NCBI GenBank assembly: GCA_019918135.1
Contig: WBZZ01005569.1
Coordinates: forward strand, 110,168 to 174,167
Direction: 5' to 3'
DNA from: Paulinella micropora
Taxonomy: Eukaryota; Cercozoa; Imbricatea; Euglyphida; Paulinellidae
Length of the DNA stretch: 64,000 nucleotides
The translations under genes and the position numbers were made by a program. Positions 8,778 to 18,900 of the stretch are shown piece by piece (position 1 is the stretch's first letter; each line of letters opens with the position of its first letter). The notes beneath the pieces were generated by a model. That model was given only the letters and a program-made list of their open reading frames with translations. It had not been told where the DNA came from and made no database searches.

Positions 8778-11762
8778 ATGTCTAACCCACAGGCCGAGGG
8801 GCACAATGTAAAAAAATATGCTAGGGACGTCCTGTTAGCTGCAATATATGGCAATCTCTTGGTAGACTTTTTAGCAGAATATACGGGTGGCAACCTGGAT
8901 GCCGGGCAAGAGCTGTGCAATTACTTTTGCAAATGGTACTTAAAACGAGCCCACTGCCCGACGGACGGGAGCCTTCTTTGCATGATTAAAACGTTTGAAT
9001 CTCTGGAGTCTACCAAGCCTAACCTCTTTGTTTCTTTGTCTCAAGACGGGACGGTTAGCTGGGACAGTACCTTGGTTCTGCGCCTAGCGCCCGCCGCCAT
9101 CAAGTACCACAACGATACGAAGTCTTGCCTGTTGGCTGCGTACGTACAGAGCAGAGCAACGCACGGGGGTTGCGACACAGCCAAGTTCGCTATGTTCTTT
9201 GCGTTCTTGCTTAATCTTGCGTGGAATCTTGCCAAGGGGGCGAGCTTAAGCAAGCCTGACTTACTCCGGGTTCTTGACGGATCTTCGCTTTTGAAAGCAG
9301 CGAATGACCATCTCGCCTGCATAACGATGGGAGAAAGGGCTTGGCTAAAGAAACAGCACGTTTCGCAAGATCTGCTTCGCGAGTTCCCCTCTACCATAGA
9401 AGAAAAGACAGCTCGTCCCTTGCTAGCAGACGACGACGGTGGATCCGTGCCTAGCCTCACAACTTGTTGGGGCGCTCTGGCCGCATCCCTAAGGGTGTTG
9501 CGCAGTATGCTTGCCTCCTCCCAATTACCTGCCGACAAGATGATATGGAAGTTTGAGACAGCAGTCTCACTGTGCTGCCAGCTGGACACTCGCAGCAAAC
9601 CAGTGGCTATCAGCAAACCAGTAGCTATCATGGCGTGCCAGCTGGTTGCAGCCTTCTCCGCAGACGTCGACGTCGAGGGGCAATACACGGACCCCCCCGC
9701 CTGGTTCCGCGCGATTTTCACGCGCAATCCAGACTCTCTGTACAAGCTCAGTGCCAAGGTGCAACGAGCAGCAACAACAACAATAGAGACAGTGGCGGTC
9801 CCAAAGAAGACGAGTGCGACCAAAGATGGCTGGTTCGAATTGCTCTTTGGTTTCAAGGAACAAACCCTGCGCACCCACGGTGCGGGAGCTTTTGACTTTA
9901 ACAAAAAACGTTACAAGAGCGTTCTAAGCAAGATAGGCTCAGAGCCTGTTTACTTGATACGCGAAATAAAAACGGGTGGCCCAACGCGGGAATTCATTGC
10001 GGGTGATTTCAAGGTACCCAGCCTCAAGGAGCTGAGAAAAGAGATCCGGGCGCTTGCTGCACAAGCGTTGGAGAAAAGCCCCCGGGCGGCCGCTGCGGGG
10101 CCGCCGAGGGTGACGGTTGAGCACACGGTCACCCAGTCCGTTTTTGATGCACACTGCGATTCTGAGAACAACCAGGCCTTTTTTCAGGTCGCGTCCCAAT
10201 TCAACTGCCTGGAGTTTATGAGCCCTAGCCAAACGCCCGCGGACGGTATCACTTGTTATTTCATGGACAAAACGCAGGGCCCCGCCTGCGCCCTGGCCGC
10301 AGCTCCCGCTCTGTTCTATCGGCAATATTGCCGAGATGGCGCCGAGTCCCAGCTAAACACTCTCGCCGGGGTTATCAAGCGACTGGAGCAGGAACTGCTG
10401 CGTCGTAATAAATCTCCCGGAAGAAGAAGTCTCCAGGTCCAGAACGGGTACGCCTTTTGCAGCAAAGAAGTCATGACGGAAATCCATGACGGCCTGGCAG
10501 ATATGGAAGAGCAAGAATTAGATAAGTTCCGGGAGCTCCAGCAGGTAGGGGTAGTGACCAACGCCGAAGTGCCCTTTGCGAGAAGGACGAAGGAGGACTT
10601 GTTTGTGCTGCGGTCAGAACGGTCACAGAAGCAGCTTGTCCACCAAGTGCTGTGCTCCGCACTAGGGATAGGCTACGCGTGCCATGACGTAGATGAAGCA
10701 AAGCTGTGGTATCCATTGGCCAGGCTGGTTCTCGAGGCGCAGTACGAGGCGACTCTGCTGTTAGCCCTGCGGCGCTATTTGCAACAGGCGCAGCAGGGCT
10801 CAGGCGCGCTGCGTCCAGTCAAGGTCTTCTTGACCTTTGTGGGCGGCGGGGTTTTTCAGAACCCCGAGAGAGACATTGCGGGAGCGATCAAAAGAGCTAT
10901 TCAAGTTTTGCAGGGTTTTGTCCTGCCACACCCAGCAGCGGCTGGGCAAGGGCCTGCGCTACGAGTCTGCCTGCTCCATTACAGGACGCTTACAGAGTAT
11001 TATGCACAGGAAATACAGACACCAACGCCCGCGCCCGTGCCTAAACCAGCACGCACGGCGCCGGCGCGGCAGAGCATCGCTCGTTTGCAGAAACCCCTGC
11101 TACCCCGACGGGACGGCCCCCTCATTATAATAGAACAGGCTGACATGTGCCAGCAGAATGGCCCAGGCGTCGGCTGCCTGGTGAATGCAGCCAACGAGAA
11201 GATGAAACACGGTGCCGGGCTGGCGTTGGCGCTCAAGAAGGCAGGAGGAAAAGATGCGCAGGGAAACTATAAGATACTATTAGATGTAGCAAGTCAGCAA
11301 TGGCTAGCACAAAACGGGGGCGTCCTGCGCGAGAGAATGGTGGCGGAAACCACCGCGGGTGATATGAAAGCCAAGAGCATACTGCACGTGGTGGGGCCTG
11401 ATCTCAGAGGCTCCACCACGGGGCTGACTGACGGACACCGCCAAAAGCTAAGAGCGGCCGTTTTGGCAGTGCTAAACTATGCAGAAGAAAAAAAGTTTGA
11501 TTGGATTGCAATTCCAGCCATCTCAACGGGAATTTATGGCTTTCCAAAAAAGGAAGGTACCAAAATTATATTAGAGACCTGCATAAAATTCTGTCTTGAA
11601 CCCGCAGTGCAGCGTCATCTCAAACAGATAAGGCTTGTCAGCAATGACAAGGAGACCAATGCATTCTTTGAGGAAGCAGATTCAGAAATTGGGGCTCCGA
11701 ACTATGAGGAGGGAGTAGGATACTATTTCGCGGTCTTTGACGAAAGAGAAAGCGAGTTCTAA
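8778..11762 (+). CDS. Large protein with C-terminal macro domain
   Basis: A single intact frame of 994 residues from ATG 8778; the frame runs further upstream but through a G-tract without good coding sense. The C-terminal part (about residues 775-955) is a macro domain: a GPLIIIEQADM start, the NAANEKMKHGAGLALAL ADP-ribose loop, the HVVGPDLRG strand and the PAISTGIYGFPKKEG phosphate loop. Macro domains bind or hydrolyse ADP-ribose, so it may reverse host ADP-ribosylation. The first 770 residues are unrecognised. An 18-bp near-perfect tandem duplication (SKPVAI twice) is at 9593-9628. Confidence 0.85.
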   Translation: MSNPQAEGHNVKKYARDVLLAAIYGNLLVDFLAEYTGGNLDAGQELCNYFCKWYLKRAHCPTDGSLLCMIKTFESLESTKPNLFVSLSQDGTVSWDSTLVLRLAPAAIKYHNDTKSCLLAAYVQSRATHGGCDTAKFAMFFAFLLNLAWNLAKGASLSKPDLLRVLDGSSLLKAANDHLACITMGERAWLKKQHVSQDLLREFPSTIEEKTARPLLADDDGGSVPSLTTCWGALAASLRVLRSMLASSQLPADKMIWKFETAVSLCCQLDTRSKPVAISKPVAIMACQLVAAFSADVDVEGQYTDPPAWFRAIFTRNPDSLYKLSAKVQRAATTTIETVAVPKKTSATKDGWFELLFGFKEQTLRTHGAGAFDFNKKRYKSVLSKIGSEPVYLIREIKTGGPTREFIAGDFKVPSLKELRKEIRALAAQALEKSPRAAAAGPPRVTVEHTVTQSVFDAHCDSENNQAFFQVASQFNCLEFMSPSQTPADGITCYFMDKTQGPACALAAAPALFYRQYCRDGAESQLNTLAGVIKRLEQELLRRNKSPGRRSLQVQNGYAFCSKEVMTEIHDGLADMEEQELDKFRELQQVGVVTNAEVPFARRTKEDLFVLRSERSQKQLVHQVLCSALGIGYACHDVDEAKLWYPLARLVLEAQYEATLLLALRRYLQQAQQGSGALRPVKVFLTFVGGGVFQNPERDIAGAIKRAIQVLQGFVLPHPAAAGQGPALRVCLLHYRTLTEYYAQEIQTPTPAPVPKPARTAPARQSIARLQKPLLPRRDGPLIIIEQADMCQQNGPGVGCLVNAANEKMKHGAGLALALKKAGGKDAQGNYKILLDVASQQWLAQNGGVLRERMVAETTAGDMKAKSILHVVGPDLRGSTTGLTDGHRQKLRAAVLAVLNYAEEKKFDWIAIPAISTGIYGFPKKEGTKIILETCIKFCLEPAVQRHLKQIRLVSNDKETNAFFEEADSEIGAPNYEEGVGYYFAVFDERESEF
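9593..9628 (+). repeat. 18-bp in-frame tandem duplication
   Basis: Two 18-bp copies differing by one base (9593-9610, 9611-9628) encode SKPVAI twice within the macro-domain gene. Confidence 0.9.
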
Positions 11763-11929
11763 GAATTTTCTCTTTATTTTTAAAATTAACAAAAGAAAAA
11801 AAAAAAAAAGGACGAACCTATCGCGTCGTCATGTGAGTCTGAGCAAGTACTTTCCGTCGTCGGTCGGGCCTAGGGCCTGAAGGTTAAAATCTTTGCTCGA
11901 AAGTGAGAGGTATGGAGACACTGACAGGC

Positions 11930-12913
11930 TCAAGTCTCCGGATAGCTCACTTTCGAGGCCCAGGCTTTGCAGAAGTTCTGGGGAGCTTGATGGCAAGCTA
12001 CGAGCACGCGAGCTGCCAGGCTGGCCAGGGCGTTTTCGAGAGGGCCGGCCTGCACTTTCAAGAACAGAAGATCGCTAGTAAGAGGAAGTTCGGGAGTGGC
12101 ATCGCCGATGGAGTAGCTTAGAGCAAGGAGCAGCCCCTGACTTCGCAGCTGCAGAAGAAGGCTGAGGAAGGGATAGTGAGGTTGACCGGCGGGCGCCTGC
12201 AGCTGCGCGGCAGCTGCAGGCCCGGGTGCCTGCGCTAAGAGGTAGCGACAGAGCACGCGGGGGGAGAGGATCTGCTGCCAGTCTGCGAACAAGGGTGAAG
12301 GGCAAAGCGTAAGCGACGAGAGCCTGCCTTCCGCATGCAACAAGACAAACCCGGGCCCCGCGGGCCGGTCTTCCCACCTCAACAGCCAGATGGTACCGTT
12401 GGGGAGATGGTAGAGAGTGCACCAGCCAAGCTGTGCAAAAGCGGGTTCTGTCAGCAGTGCAATCTCTAGGGCGGGTGACCAGGGCAGCTGGTGTTCTGTA
12501 GCGCGGTCCAAGGTAATTGCACGGCGCAGACCCCACACCGTATGAGGCACTAGTTTGTTTTTAGCAGCCTTTAATATCAGCTCGTTTTGTTGGTATGTTT
12601 CGAGCCGGGGCTGTTGCCACCAGTACTTGTCTATTATAAACCAGGCCTTGTAGGCTAGGCTGAGCAGAGTCAGATTTGGCTCGCGTTGCCTGAGCAAAGG
12701 CAGGGCTTTTTGGCAGATTACAAGTAGATCCGAACAGCGAGGGAGGTCGGGGTTAAGCACAGGTGCGTGACAGGCGCGGGATCGTCGCCAAGCTACGTAT
12801 TCCGGCCATTTGTCCCGCAGCAGAGATCGTAGCTCCTCCGTGTCTGTGATCCGTTTAAAGGTTGCTGGCAAGGAGGGGCTACGCGGCTCTTCCTCCATTG
12901 AACAGTGTAGCAA
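11930..12913 (-). CDS. Unknown 327-residue protein
   Basis: Intact frame from ATG 12913 (a second ATG at 12898 is equally possible). Trp- and Leu-rich, with segments PHTVWGLRRAITLD and LGWCTLYHLPNGTIWLLRWED that alternate like a beta-rich fold. No family recognised. Its 3' side faces the macro gene across about 170 bp with an A-rich stretch and a minus-strand AATAAA-like signal near 11773. Confidence 0.55.
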   Translation of the reverse strand: MLHCSMEEEPRSPSLPATFKRITDTEELRSLLRDKWPEYVAWRRSRACHAPVLNPDLPRCSDLLVICQKALPLLRQREPNLTLLSLAYKAWFIIDKYWWQQPRLETYQQNELILKAAKNKLVPHTVWGLRRAITLDRATEHQLPWSPALEIALLTEPAFAQLGWCTLYHLPNGTIWLLRWEDRPAGPGFVLLHAEGRLSSLTLCPSPLFADWQQILSPRVLCRYLLAQAPGPAAAAQLQAPAGQPHYPFLSLLLQLRSQGLLLALSYSIGDATPELPLTSDLLFLKVQAGPLENALASLAARVLVACHQAPQNFCKAWASKVSYPET

Positions 12914-12988
12914 ATTTTAATAAAACAATTCAAGCACAAAGACTAACCCTAGTTTCTTCTTTTCCGTGCCCTTCTCCCCCCCCCCTCT

Positions 12989-15900
12989 CTAGCTGCTTCC
13001 TGGTTCTTGGCCTGCGCCATCGCCTCGAAGGTCACAGGCAGGGTTGTCTGTTTCTTCGGCTTCAAAATCGTCTGTTTGTAACGACTCGCGATCTTCGGGG
13101 ATAGTGTTGAGGACGGGAGCCTGCCCCTGCACAGGCAGAGGCTGGCTCCAGCTCTGATCACCTTCGGGGCGCTCGCCGACCTCGCCGATCTCGCCGACCT
13201 CGCCGATCTCGCCGACCTCGCCGATGCCCAAGTCCTCGCTTTCTATGTCCGCGGGCTCGGGCTCGCCCAAACTCGAACCCGGCTGAACGCTGTCGAAGCT
13301 AAGCCTGAAGTTAACGTAGCCTGCTGCGCTGGTGTCAAGGGGATCGCTCGGCTGAAGGTGGAAAGCGCGCGGATCGACGGGGTTCAGGGCATCGAGAGGG
13401 CCGAGGGGGCTGTCTCCCTCTTCTTGCCCCGGCACGTCGCACCGGGAGTCCCTGGTCTCTGGAGCAAGGAGCTGTGGGTGGCATAGAGGAGGAAACATGA
13501 TTTCATGTGCGCGGGGTGATCGGGAAAGGCGTTGCGCGCCGGGGTCTTCTTCTGCTTCGTTTTCTTTTTCTTCTTCGTCCGAGCCGCGGCGCCGTCGGAG
13601 GTAATAAAGTAGACAAACAACAGAATTACGGCCAGCCCGGCCGCAGCGCCAAGAATTCCGCTGGTTAAGGCCACGCGGGCGGTGGTTGCGCCGGCGGCTG
13701 CGCGGCCCGCCGTGCCGGCGGAGTCGGCGGGCGAGCTGTCCAGCACGGTGTAAAGCCAAGACTGTTGGTGCCAGAGCCCCGGCAGAAACGTGGCTTGCGC
13801 ACCCATGCTCTTGAGCTTGTCGGTGCCCCCACCGACGTAGTTAAGAGCCAGGTAGAAGCTGAGCGAGATGTTAAGGGCGGCGAGAGTGTCATTGGCGCTT
13901 ATATTGGCGCAGAAGGCTAGAAGAGTACCGGCTTCTCCCAGCAGTTCCAGGGGGCGGGCGCTGCCGTTGGCGGTAAGCACAGAGTCTCGGTGAGAAGCGG
14001 AGAGCGTGCCCCGCTCAGGGGTATGTGTGTCGTAGGTCAGGGCGTAGCAAAGGTAGCAAAGGCGTGTACTTTCCCCCGCACGGAGGAGGAGGGGGAGAGG
14101 GAGGTCGTGGCGGGGGGGCAGCTGCGGGGTGCCCGGCAGGGCCGCGAGGGCTTGCAGCGCAAAGGTTTCGTTGGCAGGGTACACGACGACCACTGCTCGG
14201 CCTCTGTAGGCGCGCAGCCCGCAAAAACCCCGCGCTATGCTAAGCCGTAGCTGTGCCTCGATGATGATGATAGCGCTGGCCGTTTCGTTTAGGTCATAGC
14301 AGTGGACCTCGTAGGGTACGGAGAGAGCCACTGCTGTGGCGTCTGTGCAGTTGGAGGCGTGGTGGTTGAGGGTGAGGCTGTAGTGTGGGGCGTTGGCGCT
14401 GGCGTTGTTTACTAGCAGGTGACCCTGCGGGCTGGGCAGGGCCCAGCCCGGCGAGAGGGCGACCGCGTAGGGGTACACGGTGAGGGTGTCGTAGGAGAAG
14501 CTAGCCCGCAGCTGCCGTGGACCGGCGTAGGTCAGCGTCGCGCGAAGCGAAGCCAGCCGGAGCTGCGGGGCGGGGAAAGGCTCCAACACGCTGACATTAA
14601 ACTGGCAGGCTGCAAGGGCTGCCAGGTCAGTGCCACGGGCGTACACGCGGTATTGGCCGGGGGGGGAGAGCTGCGGTGGAACCGCGGGGGAGAGCGGCGC
14701 CGGTGGCTAGGTCTGTGATGGTGACCCGTGCCTGGCCCAGGCCGGCCAGGCGTTCCCACGGCAGCGCGGCGGCGGGGCGAGGCGCCGGGTAGGGGGGGCG
14801 AAGCACCCAAGCAGCGGGGGGGCAGAACTCGGCTTGGGTCGTTTGCTCTTCCGTAGCGCCGTCGTCGTCGTCGCCCAGGACCAGAGCCCTTATAGTACAG
14901 CTGGCGTTGTTGCCGGCCTCGTCCGATACCACCAGGGTGTAGTTGACGATGTCGCCTGCGGCGACTCGCCCCAGCCCGGCCCAAGAGACTTGTGCTGTCC
15001 CGGTTTGGCGGGTCGCCAAGCGGTAGTTATCGCTGAAGGACAGCGTCGTCGTCAGGTTGTCGAGTATGCAACCGCCGGCGGCGGCGGCGCATCCGCGTGT
15101 GCTGAGCACCAGCGTGGCGGGGGGGCAGTTGCTAAAGGCGGGCGGTGTGTGGTCAAACAGGAGCAGCTCCAGGGTGAAGAGCTGCACGTTGCCGCTTTCG
15201 TCGCGGGCCCGGAGCTCAAAGGTCTCCAACAGGCCCAGCCGGGGCTGGGCGTGTAGAAAGAGGGCTAGCATGCGCAGGTGTTGGGTGTAGAGGGAGGTTA
15301 GGTAGTCTAGCGCTTCTTCTGTGGGGGGTGGAGCGCCTTGGCAGAGGGCGGCGGCCCGCTCGCGGGCCAGAGCGGCCACGGCCCCAGTCACGTCGGCTGC
15401 TTGTTTGGCGTGGTTCGTGCCAAACAGGAGGTCGTAGGCCAGCAGCTGCTCCTGGGGCGTGACCTGGAGGGTGTTTCGATTATTGGTGTTAAGGGTGACT
15501 TGTTCCACCCCGACAGAGTCGACCCAGAAGGGTAACAACTGCGCCAGTAAAGGGAGCAGTGCGCCAGGGCGCGGCTCAGGCACGGGCGCGGCGGATCTGC
15601 GCTTGAGCAGGGCGGGGGTCAGCTGTGGACGGATCCCCGCCGCCCAGCTGAACGCGACGGGCGGGAGGTCGTCCAGCAACCGCAAGCTGCAGTTCTGGAA
15701 ATCGAGCCCAGGCCAACCCCCGCGGAAGGTCTGGCGCCCGTTGCTGGGGAGGCTGACAGGGGCGTACCCCAGCAACGGCGCCAGCGCTAACCCCAAGTAG
15801 ACTTGTTGCCCCACGCTGGTGCCCCACACCGCTTCTTTGCCGCCACGCGCGGCAGCGCCGGGGTCGTAGAAATGCGTCCCGCGGGGCAGGGAAGACAGCA

Positions 15901-18900
15901 AGACGGACTGCGTCCCCGCGGGGCAGTCCGGCGTGTAGGACAGAGCCCTGCCCAAGGGGGCGACGGCAGCAACACCAGCCGCAGGCCGAGCCAGCACCCA
16001 GACCCTGAACTGGCAGTAGCCAGTGTTGCCCCCCGCGTCTTGCAAGGCGTGGGTAAGCACATGAAAAGACTGGGGGCCGGTTAGGTTGAGCGGGGCAGTC
16101 ACGTTGACAGAAAAGTTCGTTGCGGAGGCAAGGTTGTCAGTGAAATAAAAGCCGGTCTCCAGCACGCCGCGCCAGGCGGCAAGGCCCGGGGGAGCGTGCA
16201 CGACGGTGTCCGGGCAGGACAGGCTGGGTGGCTCCTTGTCGACGACCTGGACCTGGACCAGGCAGGGTTCAGCTGGGTTGCCGCTGGAGTCTGAGCCTGT
16301 CCAGAGCAGGGTAGTATTGCCCACGTAGAAGCGGCGGCCGCCGCCGCTGTCGGGCGCGTCTAGCCACCGCGGGGCCAGCCAGCGCGTGGCATCCGTCTCG
16401 TCCTCCAAGGCGCAGCTCTCCAGGCCCGGCAACAGAGCCGAGGCGGCGCCGGGGTCGGTGGGCACCAGCCAGTGGCGACCGCCGCCGCCGCCACAGAGCG
16501 CGAAGCGCGGGGGAAGCACGTCCTGCACCCTGACCCGCCAGTCGCAACTTAGCCCCGGCGCGCCGCGCCAGGACAGAGTGGTCGAGTGCCCCGCCGCTAG
16601 GTGGGCTGACTGCTGTGCCCCTGGCTGATTGTCGTAGTGCAGGTAGAAAGCAGAGGGCGCCCCCGCGGACAAAAGAGTGCCCTCGGGAGGGGTGGAGCCC
16701 AGCACCTCCTGCCACAGCCAGGCGGTCGTGGCATAGCCGCAGCGGGTGCCCGAGTTGTTCACAACACAGAGCGGCGCGGCGCCGGGGGGCGGGCAGGCCG
16801 GGGCCTGCCCAGGCGTGCTCGGCCTGCTCGGGGGGCCTACGACGACTAGCCCCGAGCGGCAGATCTCAAAGACGTAGCAGCCGCTCTCCGGGTCGTACTT
16901 TGTACTGGCGGCGCCCGCCGCACAATAGTCGTTGATGTTAGCTAGGTTGCCGTTCTGCAGCAGCACGAAAGCGGCTAATCCCTCTGCGCCCGTGCCAGGA
17001 AAGTCGCAGTTGCAAACCTGGAGCCTGAGCGCTCTGTCGGTGGACCAGTCGCGCGGCAAGGGCCCGGGGGCGGGGTCGAACCACTCGAATACAAGGTCCT
17101 CCTCGGGTTTGAGCAGCGCCTCCTGTACCTGCGTTGCGTTGAAGTCGGAGTAGGGCGAGAGCCCCGCGCGCTCCTGTTGGCGGTAGTAATTCCGGTGCCG
17201 CCAGCCAGGGCCGTCGGGCAAGAGGTAGTATTGGGTAAAGGCGGGGCCAGGCACGGCGGTAAACTCGGGCTTGAAGCCCCTGATCAGCCACCCGGCGGAA
17301 GAAGCGCCGGGCCACCAGGTAGTGACGTTACCCTGCCCGCAGCCCGTTACCAGCTCCCCGGTCTCCAGCGCGCAGCCGGCGGCGTCCTCGTCGTCTGTTC
17401 CCGGGCAGAGCTGCAGGCAGCCCCCCCCCGCCGCGCGGGTCCGCGAGGAAACCCTGGCCGCACAGACAGCTGTGGTTGCAGCCCGGGCTGGAGGGGTGGG
17501 GGCTCCGTTCGCACTGCTCGGCGGCCGCGCCGTAGCGCGCGTGCAGGTCGAGGAAGCCGTCCCCGCAGAAGCCCGTGAGGCTCACATTGATCCGGCAAGC
17601 CGGCGGGGGGGGCGAGTCGGGGCTAGCGTCCTCCCCCAGCACGTAGAGCTCGAAGGGCGAATCAGCAAAGCCGTAGCTGCTAATCTCCTCTGCGCCGGGC
17701 CAGAAGCGGGCCCCCGTGTAGTTGCAATTGTCGGAGCCCTGAACCAGGCCCTGCAAAAGCCGGGCCCGCTCGGCCCTCGTGGGGGCCAAGCCCACCGGGA
17801 GGCTCCCGGCCACGGGACACTTCACCCGGGGGGGTTCCAGGTCCACCCACTCGTAGGCTAGCGAGCAATTAGTTCGCAGCCCAGCTGCGTCAATAGCGCT
17901 GACGACACAATGCACCGGGGGCCCCGTGCAGGCCGCCTCCACACTCTGCACTGGGCCCTGCGCATCCGAGCTGTTGTAATCTACCCACGCCTGGCTCGGG
18001 CCCGTGCCCGCGCCTGGGGGAAGGCCGCAGGTGCCGGGCTCCATGGCTACGCGGTACAGCAAACCCCCCCACCCGCCCAGGGGGCGCGCGAGGGACGCAC
18101 GGAGCCCCGCGGCCGGCAGGCAAATGAGCGCCGGCGGCTGGACGTCTACCACCACCCACTGCCGCGTGCAGGTGGCACGGTTCCCAAACCAATCCTCTGC
18201 CGTGTAGGTGATGTTCCAAACCCCGGGCCCCAGCCCCTGCCCGGAGCCGTAGCTAGCTACCACTCTGGGCTGCAGGGTGGGCTGGTGCCTGTCTACGACC
18301 CGCCCGGCGCCCCGTGCGTCGTCCGAGGCTGCGTCCAGCCAGTAGGTAGCCTGGCCGGGGGGGATTTCGGCGCGCACGGGGGCGTGGGCCGCTCCGCCCT
18401 CGCAGTCCAAGAACAGCGGCGGCTCGGGGTCTCGGAGCTCCAGCGACAGCGACAGCAACAGCGCTCTCTCCTCCGCCTCCCCCCCCACCCCGGCTTTTTC
18501 TTCCGGAAGAAGAAACGCAGCGTCCCGGACCCCGGATAGATCTGAAGCCAGCCCGAGCTCCCCGTCCCGTGCTGCTCGCACAAGCCCCCGGGGGCGGAGC
18601 AAGACCCCGCGCTGCTCCACCACCACCACTCCAGCGACTCCAGCACCTCGTGCGCGTACAGGCCAGACCCCGCCGTGTCGTACACAAGCCAGTCTGTTGG
18701 ACGCACCACCAGCGCGGGCCGAGGCGCCTGCCACCCCCCTACGAACAGCGTAAGGTTCCGCGCGGCCGGGGGGGGCAAAGGAAGGGAGGGGTTCCGGCGC
18801 CTGCACTTCGTAGTCCACTGCGCACAGCGCCACGTTGCCAACCTCATCGAACGCCGCGTAGCTAACCCGCAGAGACCAGCCCGGCTGCGCGCCGCCGCCG

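Noticed and set aside
17177-17861. Plus-strand frames of about 130-200 codons across the HYR gene
   Set aside because: Shadow frames in very GC-rich sequence; the minus strand carries the clear domain pattern.
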